Origin: JADCCX01 sp031431475
GTDB lineage: Bacteria; Pseudomonadota; Alphaproteobacteria; Rhizobiales; Beijerinckiaceae
NCBI GenBank assembly: GCA_031431475.1
Contig: JANPDL010000025.1
Coordinates: 248,001 to 312,000 of the forward strand
Length of the DNA stretch: 64,000 nt
Reading direction: 5' to 3'
A model generated the notes under the pieces. The model saw only the letters and a list, made by a program, of their open reading frames with translations. It ran no database searches and had not been told where the DNA came from. Each line of letters starts with the position of its first letter. The stretch's first letter is position 1. Of the stretch, positions 52,716 to 61,705 are shown one piece after another. The translations under genes and the position numbers were made by a program.

Positions 52716-54467
52716 TCAGTTGGCTGGCTTGAGGCGCGGCAGCACATAGCCGAAGCTGCCGGATGTGTACCAGAATGTCGGCTGCATGTAGGGGTTCTGT
52801 TCGCTAGGCCAGCCGGTCCAGTAGGTCTGGTTCATCGGCACGCGGTGATACCATTCCGAAATCGGAGCCTCGACTGCCTCGCGCATCCAGATATCCATCG
52901 CAGCAATGACAAGTTCGCCGATCTTTGGATTGTCTGGCGCAAGTTTGCCGATTTCATCGACAATCTTATCATAGTCCGTATTGGACCAGCGTGCAGGGAA
53001 CAATGTCGGGCGGCCGACCTCGAAGGCATTGCGGCTGTGGTACATTTCGAGTGTCGCGTAAGGATCGCTGATTGAACCGCGGTGACCAAATAGGGTCAGG
53101 TCGTACTTTCCGTCCCGCATGATGGCGCGGCTTTCCGGCGTTGAACGAAAGCTTGCATCAATGCCGGAGTTCTTGAGTTGCTGCGCCACAATCGGGCCGA
53201 TGGCATTGAGGATCGGTATAGCGTCGATGACAGCTGCAAGAGCTTGACCGTCTTTCTCCCAGATGCCTCCAGCGTTCTTCTTGTAGCCTGCCGTCACCAT
53301 GAGTTGATCACCCTTCGCGCGGTCAAAAACCCCGATGCCATACTTGTCAGCCAGAGGCTTCACCGCATCGATCGAAGGCTTGAGCGAGCCGAACCCGGGA
53401 AAGGGGCTGAAGGTCGCTTCGCTTGCGCCAGCATAGGCGGTGTTGATCAGCTGTTTGCGGTCAAGGTAGTGATTGATGGCGCGGCGGACATTCACATCCG
53501 CCCACTTGCCTGACTTGTGGTTGAAGTAAAGCGAGGTCGGCCACCAGTCCCTTGCACCATAGGGCGGGTTGGTGCCCGTGAACGTCGTGATCTTGGGGTT
53601 CTGGGTCACGAGTTGGCGCACGACTTCCGCAATCTGGACGTCATTGATGATATCCACCTGATTGCTGGCAATCATCTGCGCCATGCGGTCTCGCGTCCCC
53701 CCCGGGATGGTGATGACACGCTGGATTTCCGGCATCGGAGCCAACCCGGCCCTGGCCGCCCACCATTCCGCCCTGCGGTCCATGAAGACCTGATTGTCGG
53801 TGAACCGGGTCACGGTCCATGGGCCGGTTGTGACAGGCCAGCCCTTGGCGATATCAAAGTTGCGGAAGGCCGCAGGATCACCCGCGTCTTTCCAGATATG
53901 TGCAGGCAGCCATTGCAGGCCGACGTCGAAGTAGTTGATCAGGAACTTGAACACGAAGCGGGGATCAGGCTGGTTGAGGTCTATCCTGACAGTCTGGCCA
54001 TCGACCTTCGTGACCGCTTTGACAGCAGCCGCGAGGCCTGCACCATTGAGTAGATCCTTCTTGCCCTTGCCATTCTCGATGAGCATGTCCAGCGTGAAGA
54101 TGACATCATCCACCGTGAACGGTCTACCGTCGCTCCAGGTCGCGCCATCGCGCATCTTGACAGTGACGGCGCTGAAGTCCGCAGCATACTCAAATCCGGT
54201 TGCCAGCCAGGGTATGACCTCGTCCTTGTTCGAATTGTAATAGAACAGCGGCTCGAACATGTTGATGATTGAGACGCGGTAGTCCTCGTTGTTGATCGAA
54301 TAGGGATTGGCGAGGCCGACGTTGCGATAGACCGGGGCTTCGACCTGTCCGGCGACGATGAGCGTGCGATTGCGCGGCACGGCGGTCTGCGACCATGCGC
54401 TCATGCCCGTGAACGCCGTGACCACTGCGACCGAGGCACAACTCATTGCGGTTCTGCGATTGAACAT
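52716..54467 (-). CDS. ABC substrate-binding protein, family 5
   Basis: A 583-residue periplasmic solute-binding protein (SBP_bac_5). The signal peptide at residues 1-28 contains RRTAMSCASVAVVTAFTG. Family segments are VTVKMRDGATWSDGRPFTVD and WPVTTGPWTVTRF. Peptide, opine and oligosaccharide/sugar-acid importers share this type. Because the operon also encodes an enolase-superfamily enzyme, an SDR and a lactonase-fused regulator, a sugar-acid oligomer or lactone is the likelier cargo. Confidence 0.92.
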   Translation of the reverse strand: MFNRRTAMSCASVAVVTAFTGMSAWSQTAVPRNRTLIVAGQVEAPVYRNVGLANPYSINNEDYRVSIINMFEPLFYYNSNKDEVIPWLATGFEYAADFSAVTVKMRDGATWSDGRPFTVDDVIFTLDMLIENGKGKKDLLNGAGLAAAVKAVTKVDGQTVRIDLNQPDPRFVFKFLINYFDVGLQWLPAHIWKDAGDPAAFRNFDIAKGWPVTTGPWTVTRFTDNQVFMDRRAEWWAARAGLAPMPEIQRVITIPGGTRDRMAQMIASNQVDIINDVQIAEVVRQLVTQNPKITTFTGTNPPYGARDWWPTSLYFNHKSGKWADVNVRRAINHYLDRKQLINTAYAGASEATFSPFPGFGSLKPSIDAVKPLADKYGIGVFDRAKGDQLMVTAGYKKNAGGIWEKDGQALAAVIDAIPILNAIGPIVAQQLKNSGIDASFRSTPESRAIMRDGKYDLTLFGHRGSISDPYATLEMYHSRNAFEVGRPTLFPARWSNTDYDKIVDEIGKLAPDNPKIGELVIAAMDIWMREAVEAPISEWYHRVPMNQTYWTGWPSEQNPYMQPTFWYTSGSFGYVLPRLKPAN

Positions 54468-54529
54468 TGTGTTTCCCTTCTCTTGTCAGGTTGCTGACCC
54501 TTTGCCTGGTCTTTTGATTGAAATTCAGT

Positions 54530-55408
54530 TCAGATTGAAACCGGGGCTGGCTCCATGTGGCTGAGGGAGCTGGATGCCGGGCTTGCAGAATTCGGAGGAT
54601 CGTTTGCGGCGCGCGGCACATGGGCACCTCCTGTCACATGGATTGTTGCCGCGGTGACAAAGCTCGCTGCGCCCGAAGCAAGGAACAGGGCTGCACCGGC
54701 AATGTCGTCAGGTTGACCGGCGCGTTGCATGGGATTGGCCCGCCAGGTCAGGCGCTTCCAGTGGTCCATGTCCTGCCGTCGGAAGGCATTGCGATCCGTC
54801 TCGATCAGGCCAGGCGCGATGTTGTTAACGGTGATGCCATAGGCAGCATTTTCAACCGCCAGATTGCGTACGAGGTTCTCCAGCGCCGCTTTGGTCATGG
54901 CGTAGATCGGCATTTCAGCAGACGGCGCAAGCTCCTGTACGCTGCCGATGCTGATGATGCGGCCCCAGCCTTGGGCGCGCATGCTGGGCAGCACTTGTTG
55001 CAACAACTCGATATTGGCAGTCAGGTTGATCTGGAATTGCAGCGCGACATCCTCTGGCGGCATTGCCAGGAAACTCTTGTGCACCTGGATCGAGGCACTC
55101 AGCACCACCGCATCAACGCCGCCAAGAACGGCCTCAGCCTGCGTTGCGAGCAGGCTGGCCGTGCCTGGCTTGGTCAGATCAGCCTCAATCGCTACAACGC
55201 GCTGTCCGAGACTGGTAGCTTCAGCGCAGAGTTCAGCGGCTGCATGGTCTTGACGGGCTGCCTGGTCTGCCATGGCGGCGTAGCTGAACACCACATCCGC
55301 TCCGTTGCGGGCAAAGGCGCGAACCAGTGCCGCAGCGATACCGCGGCTGCCGCCTGTGATCAGGACGCGCATTCCCGAGAGATCGACGCTAAGGCTCCGG
55401 TGCTTCAT
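54530..55408 (-). CDS. Short-chain dehydrogenase/reductase
   Basis: A 292-residue SDR. The nucleotide-binding TGGSRGIAAAL is near residue 20, catalytic Ser in SIGSVQE, and Tyr and Lys in YAMTKAAL; the NADP/NAD preference is not evident. A tail of about 25 residues after THVTGGA-type end sequence is unusual (NSASPASSSLSHMEPAP). It oxidises or reduces a hydroxy/keto group of the imported compound, by inference. It lies between the enolase-superfamily gene and the transporter genes. The start is MKHRSLSVDL. Confidence 0.9.
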   Translation of the reverse strand: MKHRSLSVDLSGMRVLITGGSRGIAAALVRAFARNGADVVFSYAAMADQAARQDHAAAELCAEATSLGQRVVAIEADLTKPGTASLLATQAEAVLGGVDAVVLSASIQVHKSFLAMPPEDVALQFQINLTANIELLQQVLPSMRAQGWGRIISIGSVQELAPSAEMPIYAMTKAALENLVRNLAVENAAYGITVNNIAPGLIETDRNAFRRQDMDHWKRLTWRANPMQRAGQPDDIAGAALFLASGAASFVTAATIHVTGGAHVPRAANDPPNSASPASSSLSHMEPAPVSI

Positions 55409-55441
55409 GTCCACGTGCCTGTCCAGATGTGTCCTCATGGC

Positions 55442-56638
55442 TCAGCCATCCGGTCCAGCGCCGGCCATCCCTGCAAAACTGGCCACTTTTGCCGGAGCTA
55501 TTTGTTGTTGCCCTCCTGCAGCGGCTTCAAGGCGCGGCTGGATGCCGCTTCCAGGGACACGCGGCAAGGGTCGCTCGCCATTCAGGATTGCCCGCGGGCC
55601 ACCTGAGATCTCGTCAAATTTCGGACTTTCGCCTGCTTGCCCCTCCAGAATGAGGAACGCGGGCAAGGCCGCTGCAACCTGAAGACTGATCGCGTCCAGC
55701 ACGGGGCCTACGGGGTTGTGCAAGCTGACCTCGACCCCGCTCGCTGCCGCAAGGTTCAGCATTGTCATGCCGTTGCGGATCCCCGTAACGCGCAGGTCAG
55801 GAAGCACAACATCACTGCCGCCCGCGTCCAGAAAAGCCCGCATCTGGGCCAGCGCCGCGACCTTTTCGCCGCCGGCAGTGCGGATGCCGCGTGTATTGGC
55901 GGCCTGCCTCAGGCGTCTCAGATCGACTGGCGAAAAAGCGTTCTCATCAAGAGTATCCTCAAGCCAGAACAGGCGCGCAGCTTCAGTTTCGCGCAAGACA
56001 TCAAGCGCCATCACTGGCGACAAGCGCCAATGGCAATCAACCATCAAGAGCGCATCCGGCCCAATCGCCTCACGCACAGCCAGAATGCGATTGATGCCTG
56101 CCTGCAGAAGATTCCGCCCCTCGCGCGGCGAGACCTTCGCCCAATTGAGACCGTCAAAAGGTGCAATCTTGATCGCGCTGTAGCCGTGCTCTGTTGTGAT
56201 GGTGCGCGCGCGCTCTGCAAATCCCTGCGGACTGCGGTTAAGGGTTCCCCGATTGATGTTGGCATAACATGGCAGCGAAAGCCTGTAGGGGCCGCCAAGC
56301 AGCGCAGCCGCACAGAGCCCCGCACGTTGCGCCATTGCGTCGATGAGAGCCTGCTCGATTGCATGAATGACGGCATTGCGGGCATCGGATGCCTGCGCCA
56401 TATGCAAAACAGACAGCGCACCGGCGGGAAGTGGCAGATCGCGGTCAACGATCAGCGTGCGGGCGAGGTCAACCTCGGCCATGACGGCCTCTTCTGCACC
56501 GAAGCGCGTCGCCTCGCCCCAGCCCTCGATGCTATCCGCCATCCTGAGTCGGATGAATATCCATGTTGTCTTGTCGGAAACGCGTACCATCCAGGCATCG
56601 AGCCCTGTGATATTGCTGCTCTCCGCATGGGTTCCCAT
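55442..56638 (-). CDS. Mandelate racemase/muconate lactonizing-type enzyme
   Basis: A 398-residue enolase-superfamily member. Likely Mg ligands are Asp201 (VDCHWR), Glu227 (WLEDT) and Glu258 (GGEKVA). Acid/base candidates are Lys157 (AIKIAP) and His307 (LHNPVGP), which with Asp281 make a His-Asp dyad as in sugar-acid dehydratases. The class abstracts the alpha proton of a carboxylate. First gene of the catabolic operon, divergent from the IclR-lactonase fusion gene. The start MGTHAESSNI gives the usual length. Confidence 0.9.
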   Translation of the reverse strand: MGTHAESSNITGLDAWMVRVSDKTTWIFIRLRMADSIEGWGEATRFGAEEAVMAEVDLARTLIVDRDLPLPAGALSVLHMAQASDARNAVIHAIEQALIDAMAQRAGLCAAALLGGPYRLSLPCYANINRGTLNRSPQGFAERARTITTEHGYSAIKIAPFDGLNWAKVSPREGRNLLQAGINRILAVREAIGPDALLMVDCHWRLSPVMALDVLRETEAARLFWLEDTLDENAFSPVDLRRLRQAANTRGIRTAGGEKVAALAQMRAFLDAGGSDVVLPDLRVTGIRNGMTMLNLAAASGVEVSLHNPVGPVLDAISLQVAAALPAFLILEGQAGESPKFDEISGGPRAILNGERPLPRVPGSGIQPRLEAAAGGQQQIAPAKVASFAGMAGAGPDG

Positions 56639-56650
56639 CTGAATTATCCT

Positions 56651-56697
56651 TAATGTCTCATATGTTGAGACATTATTTGAGATTGTCAATCAATCTC
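56651..56697. promoter_or_regulatory. Two adjacent palindromic operators in the divergent promoter
   Basis: Site 1: TAATGTCTCA (56651-56660), spacer TATGT, TGAGACATTA (56666-56675), perfect 10-bp arms. Site 2: GAGATTG (56679-56685), spacer TCAAT, CAATCTC (56691-56697), perfect 7-bp arms. Both have a 5-nt spacer and both lie in the 81-bp gap between the divergent genes. They are the probable binding sites of the adjacent IclR-type regulator. Confidence 0.7.
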
Positions 56698-56719
56698 TCT
56701 GTAATATGATACATCCAAT

Positions 56720-58432
56720 ATGAAAACATCTTCCGAACCCGTGCTTCAGATCGAGAGCGCCAATCAAGACGACACTCCGGGCGCTCAGGCGCTTCTGAAG
56801 GGTCTCGATATTCTGCTAGCGATTGGCTCCGCACCCGGCCCGCTACGCTTCCGTGATATTGAAGAGCGCGTGAGCATGCCGCGCGCCTCGTTGCACAGGC
56901 TTCTGGCCGCGTTGGCAAGCCGCTCACTGATCCGGTACGATCAGCGCAAGCGGCAATATGAAGTGGGAATGCGCGTCCTCGAGCTCTCCCGCCGCACGCT
57001 CGACCGCAGCGAGATCATTCGCGCCGCCAAACCCGAGATGGCACGTCTCGCCCGCACGTTGCAGCGCACGATCTGCCTGATGGTGCTCGACCGGCATGAT
57101 GTCTTCGTGCTGGATTTCGAGGATGCTGATCCATCCTATGGTCGGCTGGTCAGGCTGTGGCCGCGGCAGCATCTGCTTGAAAGCGCGGGCGGGCGCGCGC
57201 TGCTGGCAGCGATGCCGCGGGACCGGACCCTGGCACTGCTCCGCGAGCTGGCGGAAGGGGCTGAACCGTCACAGAAGCTTCTGGCCGAGATCGATATCGG
57301 CAAGTCGCTTGGCTATGCGGTTAGCACCAGGGAAGCAGCGACCGGCAAGGCTGCTGCTGCTGCGTCCATTCTCGATGAAAATGGCTTCCCGATCGCGGTC
57401 ATGTCCTGCCTCTTCGAGACTGACCGCATCCCCATCGAGGACATTCACGAAGCTGCGCGCATTCTCGTGGATGGAGCACGGCGTGCCTCCCGCCAGATTG
57501 GAATTGGACCCGAAACGACAACGGTCACGCCGCGCCCGAAAGAAGGCCTTGATCCGCGTGTCGAGGTCCTACCGACGGGCCGCGACTTTGTCGGTGAAAA
57601 CCCGATCTGGGATGCAACCCGGAAGCGGCTGACCTGGGTTGATGTCCTTGCCCCGGCTTTGCGCTGGTGGAGCCCGGCTGAGCGCAAGGCCGGTCGCATC
57701 GATCTGTCCGTGGTGACGGCTGGCCTTGCCTTCGGCAGCGACGGGAAGCTGGTCGCCTGCGGGCAAGGTGGTTTGCACCTTCTCGATCCGGACACAGGTG
57801 CAATGACACGGCTGGTCGATCCTGAAGCTGACAAGCCCGACAACCGTTTCAACACTGCAGGCGTTGATCCTCAGGGGCGCATCTGGGCTGGAACCATGGC
57901 GCTCAATCACAGCATTGGTGGCGGCGGGATCTACAGCATTGACGGCAGCTTGCTGGTCCGCAGGCATCCTGTTCCTGTCGGCATGCCAAAAAACCCAGCC
58001 TTTTCGATCAAAGGAGACCGGATGTATCTCGCCGATGCCTCTGTGCCGTGCGTGCGATCCTACCAGGTCGATCCTGCCAGCGGCACACTCGGTGAGGGGC
58101 GTGTTTTCATACAGGCTGATGGAGCCACCGGGCGGCCGAATGGATTATGCGTCGATGCCGAAGATCATCTTTGGGTGACATGGTTGGGTGGCTGGGCCGT
58201 GCGCCGATATGACCCGCAAGGCGAACTTGTGGACCACATCAATCTGCCGGTGCCCATGCCCACGAACTGCGTCTTTGGCGGGCCGGATTTTGCCACCCTG
58301 TTCGTGACCACGACATACATTCGGATGCCGCCCGGCATGACCGCCGAAGCTCCGGCTGCCGGGCAGCTGATCGCCATCAATGCCGGCGTCAAGGGCAACC
58401 CGCCAACAGCGTGCTTCGGGGGTACACGATGA
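56720..58432 (+). CDS. IclR regulator fused to SMP-30/gluconolactonase
   Basis: A 570-residue two-part protein. Residues 20-262 are an IclR-type regulator: winged HTH (RDIEERVSMPRASLHRLLAA), then the effector domain with ESAGGRALLA. Residues 280-565 are a complete SMP-30-type six-bladed propeller. By analogy with SMP-30, the metal ligands are Glu293, Asn425 and Asp479, with Arg376 and Asn378 for substrate. All key residues are kept, so the lactonase part should be active. The fusion links sensing of a sugar-acid metabolite with hydrolysis of its lactone. Divergent from the catabolic operon it likely controls. Confidence 0.92.
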   Translation: MKTSSEPVLQIESANQDDTPGAQALLKGLDILLAIGSAPGPLRFRDIEERVSMPRASLHRLLAALASRSLIRYDQRKRQYEVGMRVLELSRRTLDRSEIIRAAKPEMARLARTLQRTICLMVLDRHDVFVLDFEDADPSYGRLVRLWPRQHLLESAGGRALLAAMPRDRTLALLRELAEGAEPSQKLLAEIDIGKSLGYAVSTREAATGKAAAAASILDENGFPIAVMSCLFETDRIPIEDIHEAARILVDGARRASRQIGIGPETTTVTPRPKEGLDPRVEVLPTGRDFVGENPIWDATRKRLTWVDVLAPALRWWSPAERKAGRIDLSVVTAGLAFGSDGKLVACGQGGLHLLDPDTGAMTRLVDPEADKPDNRFNTAGVDPQGRIWAGTMALNHSIGGGGIYSIDGSLLVRRHPVPVGMPKNPAFSIKGDRMYLADASVPCVRSYQVDPASGTLGEGRVFIQADGATGRPNGLCVDAEDHLWVTWLGGWAVRRYDPQGELVDHINLPVPMPTNCVFGGPDFATLFVTTTYIRMPPGMTAEAPAAGQLIAINAGVKGNPPTACFGGTR

Positions 58433-58936
58433 GCCAGAATATGACGCCACAAGCGGTTGTCGAGGCAGCGGCTGTCCTGCCGGGCGTTCGTTCGTCTGCG
58501 TGACCGACAAGCCGCCGCAGTCCAAATTGGCTGTCGGCTCGAACCTCGCGTTTGTCAACTATGCGCCTGATCCAGAGCGCGACTTGGATATCGCGATGGG
58601 CCTTGTCGATAATCTTTGCAATGGCGACCGGCCAGGCGGTGCAGAATGCGAACCTGATCTGCAGTCTACAAGAAACCGCGGGGCTGGAAGGCGGGCCTCC
58701 GGGCCGTTATCCAGTCCGCTTCGTAAATCTGCAACGGGCGCAAAGAGGACCAAGCAGATGTTTATGGTGCCGTGAGGCTGTGGTTACAGTTGTTTCCTGC
58801 AACGTTTTTCCGCAACTTTCGATGTACGTTGATGAATTTGCGCGAACCGGTCTGAAAGTGGTTTCAGTGAATTCTCGTGTAAAATCGTCAAATTTTGTGA
58901 ATTATTGCAGCAATTTCTTATACTTAGTCATTGCCT
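58433..58936 (+). other. Decayed coding remnants at the right end of the island
   Basis: A start codon overlapping the fusion gene's TGA opens a frame MSQNMTPQAVVEAAAVLPGV that stops after 24 codons. A second readable stretch (58510-58690, with FVNYAPDPERDLDIAMGLVD) has no start and no recognisable family. The remainder is AT-richer and shows nothing. I take it as debris of one or more genes. Confidence 0.45.
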
Positions 58937-58983
58937 TGGGGGACTAGGGGTCGGAGGCTCAAATCTTATCGCTCCGAGCAATT
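58937..58983 (+). repeat. Right attachment-like repeat (degenerate tRNA-Pro 3' half)
   Basis: Matches 40380-40426 at 43 of 47 positions, covering the anticodon loop to past the CCA end (here GCA). The 5' half of a tRNA is absent. It marks the probable right border of an integrated island. Confidence 0.75.
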
Positions 58984-59040
58984 CAAACATGGGTTGCGTT
59001 GGTGATGGACGCAGTCTTTGGAAACCGGTCTGGTGAGTTA

Positions 59041-59215
59041 TTTTCCCTGTTTACAGGGAATTAACAGGGAATTTGCCTGGAAAAGCCCTGATTTATGTTG
59101 TGCCAAAGGCCATTCCACGCGTAATTTCAATGCGTTAGGGGAACTTTCCCTATGCTCAGGAACAGGGAATTTAATTCCCGATATCAGGGAAAGCGGGCCG
59201 GATTACAGGGATTTA
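59041..59215 (+). repeat. GGGAA-rich repeat tract
   Basis: Irregular direct and inverted copies of CAGGGAA(TT): for example TTTCCCTGTTTACAGGGAA at 59042-59060, AACAGGGAATTT shortly after, and ACAGGGAATTTAATTCCC and TATCAGGGAAAG further on. The frame across it (59018-59431) reads like repeat translation rather than a protein. The tract lies 60 bp to the right of the attachment-like repeat. The rest of 58984-59524 shows no gene. Confidence 0.6.
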
Positions 59216-59524
59216 TCTCGCAAGAACAGTGACTTGCGGCCTTTGCAATATATTTCCGCTGGATCGTCGGAATGGTGCCGAGTTGCACAACTTGTTTGCG
59301 AGGCGCCGTCGTCCGTTGGGCACATCTATCCATCGCTTGGATCGGCTTTGTCGTATTCCATTATCGCACCGTCCTTTCGAACTGAAGGCACCGGCGGCAT
59401 GCCGTCATTTGTGAACAAGCGCGCTATTTGATTCCGAAAAAGGTGTTGTTTGCGAGCCGATTGACAGAGAGGGCATACTGCGTGTCAAGTCACGATCCTG
59501 ATCTTGGATGCGGAGTAAGACACG

Positions 59525-60358
59525 ATGAATATTAATCGTCGTTCGGCAATGGTTGGCCTCGCTGCCGGTTCTGCCGCCCTATTTCGACCAGACATAGCGC
59601 AGGCTAGCGGGACGCTTGACGAGGTTAAGAAGCGTGGAAGTTTCCTCGTCGGCGTAACCCAGGCGCCGCCATGGTTCTCAAAGGACCTGAAATCCGGCGA
59701 ATGGACATCGGGCCTCGGCATCTCGATGGGCAAAGCCATGGCCCAGACCCTCGGCGTCAAGATGGAAACCGTGGAGGTCACTTGGGGCAACTCCATAGCA
59801 GCGCTGCAAGGCAACAAGATTGACGTCATGTTCACCATCGACGCGACACCCGAACGCAAGCTGGCGGTGGGTTTTCCGACCTCGCCCTTGCTCTATTACT
59901 CGCTCGCAGTTCTGGCGCGCGAAGACCTTTCTGTGAAGGCCTGGACCGACCTGAATAAAGAGGGCATCCGCATTGCGGTGCCGCAGGCCTCATCAATGGA
60001 TCGATTTGTCTCCGAGCATACGCCAAAGGCCGATATCCAGCGGTTTCCAGGCAACGCAGAGGCAATTGCCGCTTTTCAGGCGAACCGGGCCGACGCAGTT
60101 TGCCTGTTCCACCCGCCGCTGTTGGCTGCCCGTCAACGGCTCGGCAAGGGTCAGATTGTTGTTCCGACACCGGCGCAATCACAGGCATCGAGTGTGGCCT
60201 TGCGCAAGGATGACGATGCCTTCATCGCCTGGGTCGACAAACAGATTGGCGAGTATTATCAGTCTGGCCAGACGCAGAAATGGTACGAACAGGCGCTTAG
60301 TGAATTTGGCCTTGATCCCAAGCTTGCGCCCCCGATCATGAAGGAAATGATCCGGTAG
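59525..60358 (+). CDS. Amino-acid-type ABC substrate-binding protein (family 3)
   Basis: A 277-residue periplasmic binding protein: a twin-arginine-like signal (NRRSAMVGLAAGSAALF, residues 4-20), then an SBP_bac_3 domain with GSFLVGVTQAPPWFSKD and MFTIDATPERKLAVGFPTSP. Members bind polar or opine-like amino acids. First gene of a five-gene operon with two permeases, an ATPase and a class IV aminotransferase-like gene. Confidence 0.92.
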   Translation: MNINRRSAMVGLAAGSAALFRPDIAQASGTLDEVKKRGSFLVGVTQAPPWFSKDLKSGEWTSGLGISMGKAMAQTLGVKMETVEVTWGNSIAALQGNKIDVMFTIDATPERKLAVGFPTSPLLYYSLAVLAREDLSVKAWTDLNKEGIRIAVPQASSMDRFVSEHTPKADIQRFPGNAEAIAAFQANRADAVCLFHPPLLAARQRLGKGQIVVPTPAQSQASSVALRKDDDAFIAWVDKQIGEYYQSGQTQKWYEQALSEFGLDPKLAPPIMKEMIR

Positions 60359-60362
60359 TTTT

Positions 60363-61040
60363 GTGTATCGCTGGGATTTTTCGCCGGTATTTGCCAACTG
60401 GCCGCTTCTGGCGCAGGGGTTGCTGAATACGCTCAAGGTAACGGCTGTATCCTTGAGCTTTGGCCTCGCACTCGGCCTCGTGATGGCGCTTCTGCGGCTT
60501 TCACCACGCCGGTTTTTGTCCTTGCCGGCGGGGTTTGTGATCGAGGTGTTCCGGACAACACCGCCGTTGGTCCAGCTTTTCTGGTTCTACTTTGCCTTGC
60601 CGCTACTGATCGGGGTGGAGATGACACCGTTCGGAGCGGCGGTTCTGACATTTTCGATCCAGTCTGCAGCCTTTTTCGCCGAGGTCTTTCGTGGCGGCAT
60701 CGTCTCGATCGAGCGCGGTCAATGGGAGGCCGCGAAATCGATCGGCATGGGGCGCTGGCGGACGCTTGAACGCATTATCCTGCCGCAGGCGGTTAAACGC
60801 ATGATTCCCGCCTTTATGGAGCGGACTATTGAACTGATGAAGACCACCACACTGGTCGCGACAATCTCCTATGCGGACCTTCTCTTTGCAGCGAACGAGA
60901 TATCGCAGAAGACGTTTCGACCCCTTGAAACACTGACGGTCGCAGCGCTCATCTACTTCGCTGTCATCTTCACCTTCAGCCTGCTATCGCGGCGCCTCGA
61001 GCACCGGCTTGCGATCAGCGGCGAAACCACGGCACGCTGA
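60363..61040 (+). CDS. Polar amino-acid ABC permease 1
   Basis: A 225-residue permease starting at GTG 60363, with the HEQ-type N-terminus (LAQGLLNTLKVTAVSLSFGL) and the coupling loop EAAKSIGMGRWRTLERIILP. Its stop overlaps the start of the second permease by one base. The two very similar starts (YRWDFSPVF and NHRWDFASVF) show that the permeases are paralogues forming a heterodimer. Confidence 0.94.
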   Translation: MYRWDFSPVFANWPLLAQGLLNTLKVTAVSLSFGLALGLVMALLRLSPRRFLSLPAGFVIEVFRTTPPLVQLFWFYFALPLLIGVEMTPFGAAVLTFSIQSAAFFAEVFRGGIVSIERGQWEAAKSIGMGRWRTLERIILPQAVKRMIPAFMERTIELMKTTTLVATISYADLLFAANEISQKTFRPLETLTVAALIYFAVIFTFSLLSRRLEHRLAISGETTAR

Positions 61041-61705
61041 TGAACCATCGCTGGGATTTTGCCTCCGTTTTCGCAAATACCGATGCATTGCTGGTCGGCG
61101 TTGCTGGCACCTTGCGCATTTTTGCGATCTGCCTTGTTGTTGGGCTCAGTCTGGGATTGGTGATTGGTCTAGGGCGCCATTCGCGCAGGCCCTGGCTCTA
61201 CTTCCCGGCGACCGCCTTCGTTGAGTTCTTCCGCAACACGCCGGTGCTTGTGCAGATCCTCTGGTTCTATTTTGCCTTGCCAATCCTGATGCCGTTCAGC
61301 ATCAGCCCTCTGGCGGCGGCTACTCTCGGTATCTCGCTCAACTCTGCCGCGTTCTCCGCCGAGATTTACCGGGGCGGCATTCAGTCGATCGAGCGCGGGC
61401 AGTGGGATGGTGCGCGCGCTATCGGGATGAGCTGGCGTCAATCAATGGTTCGCATTATCCTGCCGCAAGCCCTCAAGCGCATGACGCCAGCGCTGACGAA
61501 CCGCGCCATTGAAATCTTCAAGATGTCGACGCTCGCCTCTGCGGTCGCTTATACCGAGCTCCTGCAGCAGGGTAAGCTCATCGCCTCGCTGAATTTCAAT
61601 CCTATCGAGGCCTACTCTGCCGTCGCGGCGATCTTCTTCATCATTCTCTGGCCAATGGTTCAAATGACCTATGTGCTGGAACGGCGACTTCGGAGAGACG
61701 AATGA
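61040..61705 (+). CDS. Polar amino-acid ABC permease 2
   Basis: A 221-residue paralogue of the preceding permease, with VEFFRNTPVLVQILWFYFAL and coupling loop DGARAIGMSWRQSMVRIILP. Overlaps the ATPase gene start by 4 bp. It forms the translocation pore with permease 1. Confidence 0.94.
   Translation: MNHRWDFASVFANTDALLVGVAGTLRIFAICLVVGLSLGLVIGLGRHSRRPWLYFPATAFVEFFRNTPVLVQILWFYFALPILMPFSISPLAAATLGISLNSAAFSAEIYRGGIQSIERGQWDGARAIGMSWRQSMVRIILPQALKRMTPALTNRAIEIFKMSTLASAVAYTELLQQGKLIASLNFNPIEAYSAVAAIFFIILWPMVQMTYVLERRLRRDE

Noticed and set aside
59018..59431. 137-codon open frame to the right of the island border
   Set aside because: Its first half is translated GGGAA repeats and the rest has no protein-like pattern or ribosome-binding site; treated as repeat sequence.
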